Shown here in pieces: positions 8,188 through 18,756 of a DNA stretch of 48,698 nt; position 1 is the stretch's first letter, and each line of letters starts with the position of its first letter. This DNA is from Lachnospiraceae bacterium. Lineage in GTDB: Bacteria; Bacillota; Clostridia; Lachnospirales; Lachnospiraceae. The translations under genes and the position numbers were made by a program. Location: contig JAUNIR010000009.1 in the NCBI GenBank assembly GCA_030523345.1, positions 1 through 48,698 on the forward strand, in the 5' to 3' direction. The notes beneath the pieces were generated by a model that worked only from the letters and a program-made list of their open reading frames with translations, made no database searches and had not been told where the DNA came from.

Positions 8188-8239
8188 TTAGAATGCATAT
8201 ATAAGCAATATATCTCATTACTTTTTATTTTAAACATAA

Positions 8240-8267
8240 AAGAGCACCCGGAAATCCGAGTGCTCTT
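8240..8267. terminator. bidirectional intrinsic terminator, pilT-like gene / rpoC
   Basis: AAGAGCAC (8240-8247) pairs with GTGCTCTT (8260-8267). A C-A mismatch separates three further base pairs and an AAAT loop. ATTTTTAC follows on plus, and TTTATGTTTA on minus, so it can end both converging transcripts. Confidence 0.85.
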
Positions 8268-8303
8268 ATTTTTACATTTCATTTAAGACTCTTACGTCTC
8301 TTC

Positions 8304-11300
8304 TTATTCTTCTGTTTCACCAGTAGCAACTGATTCCTCTGTTGCATCCTCTAAAGCTACTGCAACTGCTGTTGTATCAGCTACAGATGTATCAAGTACT
8401 ACGCCCTGATATCGCTTCATACCTGTACCAGCAGGAATGAGCTTACCAATGATAACGTTCTCCTTAAGGCCGATAAGTGGATCAACCTTACCCTTAATAG
8501 CTGCTTCTGTAAGAACCTTTGTTGTCTCCTGGAATGAAGCTGCTGAAAGGAATGAGCTTGTAGCAAGAGCTGCCTTAGAAATACCAAGGATTTCCTTTGT
8601 AATTTCAGCTGGCTGCTTACCTTCGCTAATAAGCTGCTCGTTAACATCCTCAAGTTCAAGAGCATCAACCATTGTTCCTGGTAAGTAATCTGTATCGCCT
8701 GCTTCCTCAATTCTAACCTTCTTAAGCATCTGACGAACGATAACCTCAATGTGCTTATCGTTAAGTTCAACACCCTGAAGTCTATATGCAGACTGTACTT
8801 CACGGAGAATGTAATCCTGTACTGAACGTACGCCCTGGATTCTTAAGAGATCATGTGGATCTACAGAACCATCAGTAATTACATCACCAGTCTTAACCAT
8901 CTGTCCTGCTCCATCGATATCCTCAATCATGATACGTGAGTTAAATGGAATAGGATATGTTCTGATTTCTCCTGTTTCCTCGTTAGTTACAACAACTTCT
9001 CTCTTCTTCTTAGTCTCCTTAATCTGAGCAAGACCATCGATTTCTGAAAGAATTGCAACTCTCTTAGGCTTTCTAGCCTCGAAGAGTTCTTCTACTCTAG
9101 GAAGACCCTGTGTGATATCATCACCACCGGCTACACCACCTGAGTGGAAGTTTCTCATTGTAAGCTGTGTACCTGGCTCACCGATTGACTGAGCAGCGAT
9201 AATACCAACTGACTCACCAACCTGTACTGCCTCACCTGTAGCAAGGTTAGAACCATAACACTTTGAACAAATACCGTTCTTACACTTACATGTAAGAATT
9301 GTACGAATCTTCGCTTTCTTAATTCCAGCCTTTACAATATTGTCAACTCTTCTTGGTGTGATTAAGTGGTTAGCTTCAACTAAAACATTACCCTTTTCAT
9401 CTACGATATCCTCTGCAGCATATCTTCCAAGAAGTCTGTCTGAAATCTTTTCAATTACTTCTTTTCCTGCACTGAAGCCTTCAACTTCCATTCCTGGAAT
9501 TTCATTTCTGCCTTCTGAACAGTCCATATCTCTGATAACAAGTTCCTGTGATACATCAACAAGACGACGTGTTAAGTAACCTGAGTCAGCTGTACGAAGA
9601 GCTGTATCTGAAAGTCCCTTACGAGCACCATGAGCTGAGATGAAATACTCAAGTACGTCAAGACCTTCACGGAAGTTTGACTTAATAGGAAGTTCGATTG
9701 TACGTCCCATTGTATCTGCCATACATCCACGCATACCTGCAAGCTGCTTAATCTGCTGGTTAGAACCACGGGCTCCTGAATCTGCCATCATGAACAGATT
9801 GTTATACTTATCAAGACCATCGATAAGAAGATTCTTAAGCTGTTCATCTGCATTTTCCCAAGTTCTAATTACTGATTTATAACGCTCTTCTTCTGTGATA
9901 AATCCACGTCTGAAGTCTCTTGTGATTCTATCAACCTTGTCCTGTGCCTTTTCAAGCATTTCACCCTTCTTAGCAGGCACTGTCATATCTGATACAGAAA
10001 CTGTCATAGCAGCACGTGTTGAGTACTTATAACCCATAGCCTTGATATCATCAAGAACTTCTGCTGTCTTTGTAGCTCCGTGTGTATTAATAACCTTCTG
10101 AAGGATTGACTTAAGTCCAGACTTACCTACATGCTTATCTACTTCAAGCTTGAAGAAGTTTTCTGGATCTTCTCTATCAACAAAACCTAAGTCCTGAGGA
10201 ATGATTTCGTTAAATATAAGTCTTCCTAAAGTTGTTGATACAATACCTGACTTTTCTCCATCAGCAGTTGTCTTAGTAACTCTAACATTAATATCCTGAT
10301 GAAGTGTAATTTCATGGTTCTCGTATGCAAGTAATGCCTGGTTCATTGATGAGTAGAAACGACCAAGAATATCAATTACACGACATACAATAATACGATT
10401 ACGTGTATGATCGATATTTACTGCAACGATTGTATCTGGCTGAAGAGCTGTCTGCTTAACTGATGATGCATCCTTGCCCTTCTTAACTGCATCTGCTAAT
10501 GCCTTCTGGTATTCATCAAATGCGTCCTTAAGCATCTGCTTACCATCTTTTACAGGAACTGTCTTCTCAACTTCGACTTCAACACCTTCATCGTTAATTG
10601 TCTTAACTTTTACAGGTTTTCCATCTGCACCAGTAATAACTGATAATTCGATATTGCCCTTCTTATCTTTAAGTGGTTCGAAGTAAAGTCCCTTAGCCTT
10701 TAAGTCTTCTACAGAATCTCCATCATAACCTGGATCTGTTAAGAAGTTTCTCTCTCTATGCATTGTAAGATAGTAAATACCAAGTACCATATCCTGTGAA
10801 GGAACGGCAACAGGGCCACCATCTGAAGGCTTTAAGAGGTTATTAGGTGAGAGAAGAAGGAATCTACACTCAGCCTGTGCCTCTACTGAAAGTGGAAGGT
10901 GGATAGCCATCTGGTCACCATCGAAGTCAGCGTTGAACGCTGTACATACGAGTGGATGAAGCTTAATAGCCTTACCTTCTACTAAGATTGGCTCGAAAGC
11001 CTGAATACCAAGTCTATGAAGTGTAGGAGCACGGTTAAGCATAACTGGGTGCTCTTTAATAACATCTTCAAGTACATCCCAAACTTCTGGGCGAAGACGT
11101 TCTACCATCTTCTTAGCATTCTTAATATTATAAGCTGTACCATTCTGTACAAGTTCTTTCATAACGAATGGCTTGAAAAGTTCGATAGCCATTTCTTTAG
11201 GAAGACCACACTGATAAATCTTAAGTTCTGGTCCTACTACGATAACTGAACGTCCTGAGTAGTCTACACGCTTACCAAGAAGGTTCTGACGGAAACGTCC

Positions 11301-12296
11301 TGACTTACCCTTAAGCATATCTGATAATGACTTAAGTGCTCTGTTACCAGGGCCTGTAACTGGACGACCACGTCTACCGTTATCTATAAGAGCATCTACA
11401 GCTTCCTGAAGCATTCTCTTTTCATTACGAACAATGATTTCAGGAGCTCTAAGCTCTAAAAGCTTTTTAAGACGGTTATTACGGTTAATAATACGTCTAT
11501 ATAAATCATTAAGGTCTGATGTAGCAAATCTACCACCATCAAGCTGTACCATAGGACGAAGATCTGGCGGAATTACAGGGATTGCATCTAAAATCATCCA
11601 TTCTGGCTTATTTCCTGAGCCCTTGAATGCTTCTACAACCTCAAGTCTCTTGATAATCTTTGCTCTCTTCTGACCTGTTGCATCTTTAAGTTCTTCCTTA
11701 AGCTCTTCTGATTCTGCGTCAACATCAATGTTCTGAAGAAGCTCTTTAATAGCCTCTGCACCCATACCTACGCGGAATTTACCTTCGTATGATTCTCTTG
11801 CTGTCTGATACTCAGCCTCTGAAAGAATCTGTCTAACCTTAAGACCTGTTTCTTCTTCTGCCTCGAGTACAATATAGCTTGAGAAATATAATACTCTCTC
11901 AAGAGCCTTTGGTGAAAGGTTAAGGATAAATCCCATACGGCTTGGGATACCCTTGAAATACCAGATATGTGATACTGGTGCTGCGAGTTCAATATGGCCC
12001 ATACGATCTCTACGTACATTAGCCTTTGTAACTTCTACGCCACACTTGTCGCAGACAACACCTTTAAATCTGATTTTCTTATATTTACCACAGTGACACT
12101 CCCAGTCCTTTGATGGTCCAAAAATTCTTTCACAGAATAAACCATCTGTCTCTGGTCTAAGTGTTCTATAGTTAATAGTCTCAGGCTTTGTAACTTCGCC
12201 TCTTGACCACTCTCTTATTTTTTCTGGTGATGCCAAGCCAATCTTGATTGCATCAAATGTCATTGGCTGGTATACTTCATTCTTTATTTCAGGCAT
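8304..12296 (-). CDS. rpoC: DNA-directed RNA polymerase subunit beta'
   Basis: The 1330-residue product is full length for a clostridial beta' subunit. Visible landmarks are the N-terminal zinc site (Cys67, Cys69, Cys82, Cys85 in CHCGKYKK and CDKCG), the active-site Mg-binding NADFDGD at about 455-461, the second zinc site [13 protein letters not shown], and the trigger-loop region with [23 protein letters not shown] precedes the ATG. It follows rpoB by 43 nt, with which it forms the catalytic core, and ends at the bidirectional terminator at 8240. The C-terminal tail after the last conserved segment is acidic and variable. Confidence 0.99.
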   Translation of the reverse strand: MPEIKNEVYQPMTFDAIKIGLASPEKIREWSRGEVTKPETINYRTLRPETDGLFCERIFGPSKDWECHCGKYKKIRFKGVVCDKCGVEVTKANVRRDRMGHIELAAPVSHIWYFKGIPSRMGFILNLSPKALERVLYFSSYIVLEAEEETGLKVRQILSEAEYQTARESYEGKFRVGMGAEAIKELLQNIDVDAESEELKEELKDATGQKRAKIIKRLEVVEAFKGSGNKPEWMILDAIPVIPPDLRPMVQLDGGRFATSDLNDLYRRIINRNNRLKKLLELRAPEIIVRNEKRMLQEAVDALIDNGRRGRPVTGPGNRALKSLSDMLKGKSGRFRQNLLGKRVDYSGRSVIVVGPELKIYQCGLPKEMAIELFKPFVMKELVQNGTAYNIKNAKKMVERLRPEVWDVLEDVIKEHPVMLNRAPTLHRLGIQAFEPILVEGKAIKLHPLVCTAFNADFDGDQMAIHLPLSVEAQAECRFLLLSPNNLLKPSDGGPVAVPSQDMVLGIYYLTMHRERNFLTDPGYDGDSVEDLKAKGLYFEPLKDKKGNIELSVITGADGKPVKVKTINDEGVEVEVEKTVPVKDGKQMLKDAFDEYQKALADAVKKGKDASSVKQTALQPDTIVAVNIDHTRNRIIVCRVIDILGRFYSSMNQALLAYENHEITLHQDINVRVTKTTADGEKSGIVSTTLGRLIFNEIIPQDLGFVDREDPENFFKLEVDKHVGKSGLKSILQKVINTHGATKTAEVLDDIKAMGYKYSTRAAMTVSVSDMTVPAKKGEMLEKAQDKVDRITRDFRRGFITEEERYKSVIRTWENADEQLKNLLIDGLDKYNNLFMMADSGARGSNQQIKQLAGMRGCMADTMGRTIELPIKSNFREGLDVLEYFISAHGARKGLSDTALRTADSGYLTRRLVDVSQELVIRDMDCSEGRNEIPGMEVEGFSAGKEVIEKISDRLLGRYAAEDIVDEKGNVLVEANHLITPRRVDNIVKAGIKKAKIRTILTCKCKNGICSKCYGSNLATGEAVQVGESVGIIAAQSIGEPGTQLTMRNFHSGGVAGGDDITQGLPRVEELFEARKPKRVAILSEIDGLAQIKETKKKREVVVTNEETGEIRTYPIPFNSRIMIEDIDGAGQMVKTGDVITDGSVDPHDLLRIQGVRSVQDYILREVQSAYRLQGVELNDKHIEVIVRQMLKKVRIEEAGDTDYLPGTMVDALELEDVNEQLISEGKQPAEITKEILGISKAALATSSFLSAASFQETTKVLTEAAIKGKVDPLIGLKENVIIGKLIPAGTGMKRYQGVVLDTSVADTTAVAVALEDATEESVATGETEE

Positions 12297-12339
12297 GACC
12301 CGTCTCCTTTTCTGAAATCCTTTGCAATAGAATTAATTA

Positions 12340-15300
12340 TCAATCGTCTACAACATCTTCTGCTGGCTCTTCAACATTTGTGAGTTCTTCGTTCTCGTCA
12401 AACTCCTGTGTTGTATAACCTTCGCTTGCGAAATTCTCATTCTTTGCAAAGCTTGAATCACCTTCGATTAATGCACGCATATCTGTGCTGCCATAATCTG
12501 TTGTTTCCTGAATTTCAACTTCTGTATTGTCATCACGTAATACTCTTACGTCAAGACCAAGTGACTGAAGTTCCTTTAAGAGAACCTTGAATGATTCTGG
12601 GATACCAGCATCAGGAATATTATCGCCCTTAATAATAGCTTCGTAAGTCTTAACACGTCCTACAACATCATCAGACTTAACTGTAAGGATTTCCTGAAGT
12701 GTATATGAAGCACCATATGCTTCAAGTGCCCAAACTTCCATTTCTCCGAATCTCTGTCCACCGAACTGAGCTTTACCTCCAAGAGGCTGCTGAGTAACAA
12801 GTGAGTAAGGACCAGTTGATCTTGCATGGATCTTATCATCAACAAGATGGTGAAGTTTCAAGTAATGCATGTGACCGATTGTAACTGCAGAGTCAAAATA
12901 CTCACCTGTACGTCCATCACGAAGTCTTACCTTACCATCTGGATTGATTGGAACACCCTTCCAAAGTTCTCTGTGTGCCTTATTCTCATCAAGGTACTGA
13001 AGTACTTCTTTATTAAGTGTGTTCTTATATTTCTTCTCGAAGTCTTCCCACTCCATATTTACATAGTCATTTGCTAAGTTAAGTGTATCAACGATATCTG
13101 TTTCCTTAGCTCCATCAAATACAGGTGTTGCAACATCAAAGCCAAGTGCTCTAGCTGCAAGAGATAAGTGAATCTCAAGTACCTGTCCAATGTTCATACG
13201 TGAAGGAACGCCGAGAGGATTAAGTACGATGTCTACAGGACGACCGTTTGGTAAGTATGGCATATCTTCAACAGGAAGTACTCTTGAAACTACACCCTTG
13301 TTACCATGACGACCAGCCATCTTATCACCGACTGAAATCTTTCTCTTCTGTGCTATATAAATTCTAACTGACTGATTTACTCCTGGTGGAAGTTCATCAC
13401 CATTTTCCTTTGTAAATACTTTAGCATCTACTACGATACCGTACTCACCATGTGGAACCTTAAGTGATGTATCTCTAACTTCTCTTGCCTTTTCACCAAA
13501 GATAGCTCTTAAAAGTTTTTCTTCAGCTGTAAGCTCTGTCTCTCCCTTAGGAGTAACCTTACCTACAAGGATATCACCGGCTCTAACCTCAGCACCAATT
13601 CTAATAATACCTCTTTCGTCAAGATCCTTAAGCGCATCATCACCAACACCTGGTACATCTCTTGTAATCTCTTCTGGTCCGAGCTTTGTCTCTCTTGACT
13701 CTGCGTCGTACTCTTCCATATGGATTGATGTATATACATCATCCTGTACAAGTCTTTCTGAAAGAAGTACAGCATCCTCGTAGTTATAACCTTCCCATGT
13801 CATGAAGGCGATAAGTGGGTTCTTACCAAGAGCAAGCTCACCATTTGATGTTGAAGGACCATCTGCAATAACCTGTCCCTTTTCAACCACATCACCCTTA
13901 TTAACGATAGGTGTCTGGTTGTAACAGTTAGACTGGTTAGAACGAAGGAACTTTGTAAGCTTATATGTCTCAGTACCCTTCTTAGATTCAATATCAATTT
14001 CTGTAGCAGTAACGCGTGTAACCTTACCTGCTTCATTTGCTACGATACATACACCTGAGTCAACTGCTGCCTTTGGTTCCATACCTGTACCAACTACAGG
14101 AGCTTCTGTTCTAAGAAGTGGAACTGCCTGACGCTGCATGTTTGATCCCATAAGTGCACGGTTAGCATCGTCATTCTCAAGGAATGGGATAAGTGCTGTA
14201 GCAACTGAGAATACCATCTTAGGAGATACATCCATGTATTCATATGCTGACTTAGGGAACTCCTGAGTTTCTTCTCTGTAACGACCAGCAACCATGTCTC
14301 TTACGAAGCGTGACTTCTCATCAAGTGGCTCGTTAGCCTGAGCTACATGGTAGTTATCTTCTTCATCAGCTGTCATATAAACAACTTCATCTGTAACAAC
14401 AGGGTTCTCTGGATCTGAATGATCAATCTTACGGTATGGTGCCTCAATAAATCCGTACTCATTAAGTCTTGCATAACAAGCAAGGGAGTTAATAAGACCG
14501 ATGTTAGGACCTTCAGGTGTCTCGATAGGACACATACGACCGTAATGTGAATAGTGAACGTCTCGAACCTCGAATCCGGCACGATCTCTTGAAAGACCAC
14601 CAGGACCAAGTGCTGATAAACGTCTCTTATGTGTAAGCTCACCGAGTGGGTTGTTCTGATCCATGAACTGTGAAAGCTGTGATGAACCGAAGAACTCCTT
14701 AACGGCAGCTGTTACTGGTTTAATATTTATAAGAGCCTGAGGTGAAATAGACTCTGAATCCTGAGTAGTCATTCTTTCTCTAACTACTCTTTCAAGTCTT
14801 GATAAACCAATACGGTACTGATTCTGTAAAAGTTCACCAACGGCTCTGATACGACGGTTTCCGAGGTGATCAATATCATCCTTAGTACCAATACCATGCT
14901 CTAAATGCATGTTGTAGTTAATAGAAGCTAAAATATCTTCCTTTGTAATGTGCTTAGGAATGAGTTCATTAACATTAGCTCTAATAATCTCATCAAGTTC
15001 CTTAGCTGAAGCTTCTGGATTAGCCTCTAAGAGTTCCTGAAGCTTAGGGAAGTATACAAGCTCATTAATACCAAGCTTCTTAGGATCGCAATCAAGGAAG
15101 CTTGTAATATCTATCATCATATTAGAAAGAACTTTAACGTTTCTCTCTGCTGTCTGAATCAATACTGAAGGAACAGCTGCATTCTGAATCTTATCAGCAA
15201 GTTCCATATCAACAACATCGCCTGCCTTAGCGATAATGTCTCCTGTGTATGGATCGATAACATCCTCAGCAAGTGTCTGACCATTGATACGGTATTTAAG

Positions 15301-16152
15301 CATAAGTTTTTTATTGAACTTATATCTACCTACCTTAGCAAGATCATATCTTCTAGCATCAAAGAACATAGAATTCATTAAGCTCTCTGCTGATTCAACT
15401 GCTAAAGGCTCACCTGGACGAATCTTCTTATATAATTCAAGAAGACCTTCCTGGTAACATGTAGCACTATCCTTAGAGAATGAAGCCATAATCTTAGGCT
15501 CATCACCAAATAAATCAATGATTTCCTGATTTGTTCCGATACCAAGAGAACGAATAAGTACTGTAACTGGCACTTTACGAGTTCTATCTACACGTACGAA
15601 GAACACATCGTTTGAGTCTGTTTCATACTCAAGCCATGCACCTCTGTTAGGAATCACCTGTGAAGAATATAATTCCTTACCATATTTATCATTCTGAATA
15701 TCAAAATAGATACCAGGTGAACGAACGAGCTGTGATACAATTACACGCTCCGCACCATTGATAACGAAAGTTCCTGTTGCAGTCATCAAAGGTAAATCAC
15801 CCATGAAGATTTCATGCTCAATCAGCTTATCAGTCTGCTTGTCATGAAGACGAACTGTAACTTTAAGTGGAGCTGCATATGTAGCGTCTCTTTCTTTACA
15901 CTCTTCAATAGTGTACTTTACATCGTCTCTGCAAAGCTTGTAACCAACGAATTCCAAACTCAAATGGCCGTTATAGTCTGAAATAGGAGAAATATCTCTA
16001 AATACTTCTTCCAGACCTTCCTCTAAAAACCAGTCGTATGAATTCTTCTGAACCTCAATAAGGTTAGGCATCTGAAGAACTTCCTTCTGTTTAGAGAAGC
16101 TCATTCGGGTGTTGTTTCCAGTTTTAACTGGACGTATCCTGTTCTTATCCAT
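12340..16152 (-). CDS. rpoB: DNA-directed RNA polymerase subunit beta
   Basis: The 1270-residue product shows the rifampicin-pocket segments [26 protein letters not shown] and the switch and catalytic motifs RGWNYEDA-like [15 protein letters not shown] and [15 protein letters not shown]. The ATG at 16152 is preferred: GGGGTG at 16162-16167 lies 9 nt upstream. A GTG at 16164 is in frame but is part of that ribosome site. The rifampicin cluster residues appear wild type (D, H, S at the classic positions). Cotranscribed with rpoC. Upstream are its own promoter and a structured leader. Confidence 0.99.
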   Translation of the reverse strand: MDKNRIRPVKTGNNTRMSFSKQKEVLQMPNLIEVQKNSYDWFLEEGLEEVFRDISPISDYNGHLSLEFVGYKLCRDDVKYTIEECKERDATYAAPLKVTVRLHDKQTDKLIEHEIFMGDLPLMTATGTFVINGAERVIVSQLVRSPGIYFDIQNDKYGKELYSSQVIPNRGAWLEYETDSNDVFFVRVDRTRKVPVTVLIRSLGIGTNQEIIDLFGDEPKIMASFSKDSATCYQEGLLELYKKIRPGEPLAVESAESLMNSMFFDARRYDLAKVGRYKFNKKLMLKYRINGQTLAEDVIDPYTGDIIAKAGDVVDMELADKIQNAAVPSVLIQTAERNVKVLSNMMIDITSFLDCDPKKLGINELVYFPKLQELLEANPEASAKELDEIIRANVNELIPKHITKEDILASINYNMHLEHGIGTKDDIDHLGNRRIRAVGELLQNQYRIGLSRLERVVRERMTTQDSESISPQALINIKPVTAAVKEFFGSSQLSQFMDQNNPLGELTHKRRLSALGPGGLSRDRAGFEVRDVHYSHYGRMCPIETPEGPNIGLINSLACYARLNEYGFIEAPYRKIDHSDPENPVVTDEVVYMTADEEDNYHVAQANEPLDEKSRFVRDMVAGRYREETQEFPKSAYEYMDVSPKMVFSVATALIPFLENDDANRALMGSNMQRQAVPLLRTEAPVVGTGMEPKAAVDSGVCIVANEAGKVTRVTATEIDIESKKGTETYKLTKFLRSNQSNCYNQTPIVNKGDVVEKGQVIADGPSTSNGELALGKNPLIAFMTWEGYNYEDAVLLSERLVQDDVYTSIHMEEYDAESRETKLGPEEITRDVPGVGDDALKDLDERGIIRIGAEVRAGDILVGKVTPKGETELTAEEKLLRAIFGEKAREVRDTSLKVPHGEYGIVVDAKVFTKENGDELPPGVNQSVRIYIAQKRKISVGDKMAGRHGNKGVVSRVLPVEDMPYLPNGRPVDIVLNPLGVPSRMNIGQVLEIHLSLAARALGFDVATPVFDGAKETDIVDTLNLANDYVNMEWEDFEKKYKNTLNKEVLQYLDENKAHRELWKGVPINPDGKVRLRDGRTGEYFDSAVTIGHMHYLKLHHLVDDKIHARSTGPYSLVTQQPLGGKAQFGGQRFGEMEVWALEAYGASYTLQEILTVKSDDVVGRVKTYEAIIKGDNIPDAGIPESFKVLLKELQSLGLDVRVLRDDNTEVEIQETTDYGSTDMRALIEGDSSFAKNENFASEGYTTQEFDENEELTNVEEPAEDVVDD

Positions 16153-16198
16153 TGACGTTTTCACCCCGTTCTAAAAATTTTAAAAATTATGCTTTACT

Positions 16199-16270
16199 TT
16201 GTGGTTGAAAGGTTCCTAAAACCCTATATTTTGTGGGCTTTTGCACGCAAAAAGGCCTATGCGACCACAA
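16199..16270 (-). promoter_or_regulatory. structured 5' leader of rpoB
   Basis: Between the rpoB promoter and its start codon, TTGTGGT (16270-16264 on minus) can pair with ACCACAA (16205-16199) to close a domain of about 70 nt. Inside, GGCCTTTTTGC pairs with GCAAAAGCCC as a local hairpin. No T-run follows, so it is not a terminator. It may set mRNA stability or translation of rpoB. I know of no named leader that it matches. Confidence 0.4.
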
Positions 16271-16283
16271 TAGTGCAACCTAT

Positions 16284-16313
16284 ATGGTATCACAAGCCTT
16301 TTACTAAAGTCAA
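16284..16313 (-). promoter_or_regulatory. candidate promoter for rpoBC
   Basis: On minus, TTGACT (16313-16308), an 18-nt spacer and TACCAT (16289-16284). It lies just downstream of the rplL terminator, so rpoBC can be transcribed independently of rplJL as well as by read-through. Confidence 0.5.
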
Positions 16314-16344
16314 TAATTATTTTATCTATTTTTTATCAATTATT

Positions 16345-16393
16345 AAAATAGAAATACCCGCACATCATATCGAAATGCGGGCATATCTATTTT
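16345..16393 (-). terminator. rplL-rpoB intergenic terminator/attenuator
   Basis: An 18-nt arm at 16376-16393 pairs with 16345-16362 around a 13-nt loop, with a single mismatch near the middle. The minus-strand continuation is AATAATTGATAAAAAA, T-poor, so termination is probably partial. This matches the partial attenuators known between rplL and rpoB in many bacteria, which set the ribosome/polymerase ratio. Confidence 0.65.
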
Positions 16394-16409
16394 GACGTTT
16401 AAATTAAAA

Positions 16410-16781
16410 TTACTTAAGTGTAACCTTAGCGCCAACTTCTTCAAGTGACTTCTTGATAGCTTCAGCTTCGTCCTTTGAAGCGCCTTCTTTAAGCATCTTA
16501 GGAGCGTTATCAACAAGATCCTTTGCTTCCTTAAGTCCAAGACCAGTCTGCTCACGAACAACCTTGATAACCTTAACCTTCTCTGAACCAACTTCTGTAA
16601 GCTCAACGTCGAACTCTGTCTTCTCTTCTGCTGCTGGGCCTTCAGCTGCTGCTGCAACTACAACACCTGCTGCTGCTGATACACCAAACTCTTCTTCACA
16701 TGCCTTAACAAGGTCATTTAACTCAAGAACTGTAAGCTCTTTAATTGCATCAATAATTTCTGCTGTTGTTAACTTAGCCAT
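16410..16781 (-). CDS. rplL: 50S ribosomal protein L7/L12
   Basis: The 123-residue product has the N-terminal dimerisation helix ([17 protein letters not shown]), an Ala/Gly/Glu hinge at about 36-54 ([19 protein letters not shown]) and the globular C-terminal domain with [21 protein letters not shown] that binds translational GTPases. Usual length. GGAGGAAAA precedes the ATG. It follows rplJ by 121 nt and is present in several copies per ribosome, bound to L10. The gene is part of the autogenously controlled rplJL unit. Confidence 0.98.
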   Translation of the reverse strand: MAKLTTAEIIDAIKELTVLELNDLVKACEEEFGVSAAAGVVVAAAAEGPAAEEKTEFDVELTEVGSEKVKVIKVVREQTGLGLKEAKDLVDNAPKMLKEGASKDEAEAIKKSLEEVGAKVTLK

Positions 16782-16902
16782 TTTATTTTTCCTCCATTAA
16801 TCTATTTTTTATAATGACTCACCCACATTCAAATTCGCTTCGCGAAGTGGGCTTTTTTCAAACTGCTGTGCAGTTACCTTACTCTTCAGAGCAAGATATT
16901 GA

Positions 16903-17511
16903 TTATTCTGCTGCTGTTTCCTCAGCTGGTGCTTCTGCTGGAGCCTCTTCAACTGCAGGTGCTGCTTCCTCTGCAGGTGCTGCCTCTGCTGCTGGTGCCT
17001 CCTCAGCTACTGGAGCTGCTTCACCGGCGCCACCTTTCTCAGCAAGCTGGTTCATAACACGTGCAAAATTTGTAATAGGTGACTGGATGCTTCCAAGGAG
17101 CTTTGAAAGAAGCTCTTCTCTTGAAGGGATCTTAGCAACTGCTTCCATACCCTTAGCATCATAATAAGTACCCTCGACAACTCCGGCCTTAATCTCAAGA
17201 GCTGGTGCTGTTTTTGCAAACTTAGCAAGTACTCTAGCAGGTGCTGTAGCATCTTCCTTTGAGATAGCGATTGCGCTAGGTCCCTCAAGCTGTGGTGCAA
17301 GCTGCTCGAAATCTGTGCCCTTGAAAGCGAAGTTCATCATTGTGTTCTTGTAAACCTTGTAAGTGATTCCTGCATTACGAAGTTCCTTACGGAGCTTTGT
17401 ATCTTCCTCAACAGTAAGTCCACGGTAATCAACAAGTACTACTGACTGTGCGTCCTTAATGCTTTCAGAAATCTCTTCTACGATAGGTTTCTTTAACTCA
17501 ACCTTTGCCAT
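16903..17511 (-). CDS. rplJ: 50S ribosomal protein L10 with Ala/Glu/Pro-rich tail
   Basis: The first about 165 residues are an ordinary L10, from MAKVELKKPIVEEISESIKDA through the 23S-binding globular domain to the C-terminal helix that anchors L7/L12 dimers. After residue about 164 follows an extension of nearly 40 residues made of imperfect EEAPA/EAAPA repeats, highly acidic, which is absent from most L10 proteins of about 165-175 residues. The tail resembles the flexible hinge of L7/L12. AAGGAGGAAAAG precedes the ATG. Its mRNA carries the L10 leader at 17603-17725, through which L10-L7/L12 represses its own expression. Confidence 0.97.
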   Translation of the reverse strand: MAKVELKKPIVEEISESIKDAQSVVLVDYRGLTVEEDTKLRKELRNAGITYKVYKNTMMNFAFKGTDFEQLAPQLEGPSAIAISKEDATAPARVLAKFAKTAPALEIKAGVVEGTYYDAKGMEAVAKIPSREELLSKLLGSIQSPITNFARVMNQLAEKGGAGEAAPVAEEAPAAEAAPAEEAAPAVEEAPAEAPAEETAAE

Positions 17512-17602
17512 TTCTTTTCCTCCTTATATTATTTGAATGTCTGTCTTCTCCTTATGGAGTGAGACCAGCCGAAATATAAAGAGCTTTTATATCAATAAAA
17601 AA

Positions 17603-17725
17603 GCCCTTTCCAAAGACAGGAAAGGGCATAAATAATCATATTTAAACTCTTAATCTTTCCTCGGCAGGCGCTTCGCTTACACCAAATGGTACCTGCTGTC
17701 TTCGGCTAGCCGCATTGCGACCTTG
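17603..17725 (-). ncRNA. ribosomal protein L10 leader with intrinsic terminator
   Basis: The minus-strand RNA starts near 17722 with AAGGTCGCAATGCGGCTAGC and holds the typical L10-leader core: GACAGCAGGTACC, then GTAAGCGAAGCGCCTGCCGAGG. This core resembles the part of 23S rRNA bound by L10. It is followed by a strong terminator in which GCCCTTTCC (17627-17619) pairs with GGAAAGGGC (17611-17603) and TTTTTTATT follows. When L10-L7/L12 binds, transcription is thought to stop before rplJ. The recognition is by conserved bases from memory of the Rfam family. Confidence 0.88.
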
Positions 17726-17728
17726 AGT

Positions 17729-17757
17729 AGTTTAACATATACATATGTGTCTGTCAA
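17729..17757 (-). promoter_or_regulatory. promoter of the rplJL unit
   Basis: On minus, a perfect TTGACA (17757-17752), a 17-nt spacer and TAAACT (17734-17729). The predicted start coincides with the beginning of the L10 leader. Confidence 0.85.
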
Positions 17758-17798
17758 CAAAAAACAACGTTTTCAGCCACTTCAACACATATTAGTCA

Positions 17799-18104
17799 TT
17801 ATCCAATGTGTTCAAATAAGTAACCAAGGGTTCCATCATCAAATGATTTACCTTTAATACCTACAATATTATATTCATCATCAAATTCAGCAACACGGTT
17901 CACATTAGCATACATAACCATGCAGTCAGCTACAATAATGATATCTTTGTTAAGAAGTTCTGGAGCATCCTTTTTTACAAGAACTCCCATTCCAAGTGGA
18001 GATACATTTGCAACCTTTACTGGAATTTTCACTTCCTCTTCAATTATTACTATTACTCCAGGAACATTATAGTCAACTCTTGTTATCTCTCTTTTTTCTT
18101 CCAT
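17799..18104 (-). CDS. PilZ-domain protein
   Basis: The 101-residue product is a free-standing PilZ-like domain. REITR (residues 5-9) gives the RxxxR motif and NVSPLGMG (33-40) the [DN]xSxxG motif, both of which contact c-di-GMP in active PilZ domains, so binding is plausible. The rest is a compact beta barrel with a short C-terminal helix. TAGGAGGTTACA precedes the ATG. It lies downstream of a lipoprotein and a large surface protein gene on the same strand. Together with the GGDEF-like gene at 1384 it hints at c-di-GMP control of surface functions. Confidence 0.8.
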   Translation of the reverse strand: MEEKREITRVDYNVPGVIVIIEEEVKIPVKVANVSPLGMGVLVKKDAPELLNKDIIIVADCMVMYANVNRVAEFDDEYNIVGIKGKSFDDGTLGYLFEHIG

Positions 18105-18160
18105 TGTAACCTCCTATACCATAGTCCTCTTTTTAGTATAATTTGTATCAATTTCTTGCT

Positions 18161-18685
18161 TTAATGCTTAAATTCATTATTAATGACATCTTTTACTTCT
18201 TCTTCAGATTTGTCAAAAACAGTCTTGACTTCTTCAATGCTACCATTACCACACATTATAATGTATACGGATTCTTTAGCATCTGTAATGTCTGTCTCGC
18301 TTGAGCTGTATAGCTCACCATTTTTATTGTAAACAGCCCATTCAATCTTGTATGTATCTTTCGGTATGATGGAATTTACGACTATCATCTTTCCATCTGC
18401 CAAACCATCGATGTTAACCTGCTCATTTGTTATAGGATCAATAATAGAAATCATTCCTATGTCAGCAGACAGCTCATTAACAAACCCTATCATCATATTC
18501 CTTTTATCTGATGATTCAGATTTATCTGTTGTTTCTGTCACCGAAGTACCATCTGTTTCCGACTTGGATGTTTCGCTTTGGTTAATTTCTTTCCCTACAT
18601 TATATATCTTTTTTTCGGTTTTTTTCCCATTACAACCACTAATCAATAGCGCTGCAAGGAGAACAAACAATAAGCCTTTTTTCAT
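18161..18685 (-). CDS. lipoprotein of unknown function
   Basis: The signal peptide MKKGLLFVLLAALLISGC gives a lipobox ISGC with the cysteine at residue 18. A Ser/Thr/Glu linker of about 40 residues follows, then a C-terminal domain of about 110 residues with no family that I recognise. The frame is open two codons further, at an ATG at 18691, but the ATG at 18685 gives the classic MKKG signal start and lies exactly 6 nt after an extended -10 box. No Shine-Dalgarno is visible before either ATG. It sits between the surface protein (upstream) and the PilZ protein (57 nt downstream). Confidence 0.78.
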   Translation of the reverse strand: MKKGLLFVLLAALLISGCNGKKTEKKIYNVGKEINQSETSKSETDGTSVTETTDKSESSDKRNMMIGFVNELSADIGMISIIDPITNEQVNIDGLADGKMIVVNSIIPKDTYKIEWAVYNKNGELYSSSETDITDAKESVYIIMCGNGSIEEVKTVFDKSEEEVKDVINNEFKH

Positions 18686-18691
18686 ATTCAT

Positions 18692-18700
18692 ATAATACCA
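18692..18700 (-). promoter_or_regulatory. extended -10 promoter giving a leaderless lipoprotein mRNA
   Basis: On minus TGGTATTAT (18700-18692) is an extended -10 (TGnTATTAT) with no good -35; the terminator at 18717 lies where the -35 would be. The predicted start, 7 nt after the box, is the A of the ATG at 18685. Confidence 0.4.
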
Positions 18701-18716
18701 TAATAAATAATAAAAT

Positions 18717-18740
18717 ACACGGTAGTCGAAACTACCGTGT
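18717..18740 (-). terminator. terminator of the large surface protein gene
   Basis: ACACGGTAGT (18717-18726) pairs perfectly with ACTACCGTGT (18731-18740) around a tetraloop; on minus ATTTTATTATTTATT follows. It stands 17 nt after the stop codon. Confidence 0.8.
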
Positions 18741-18756
18741 ACTATCTTTTGACATT

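Noticed and set aside
16152..16164. GTG start for rpoB at 16164
   Set aside because: The GTG lies inside the GGGGTG ribosome site that serves the ATG at 16152.
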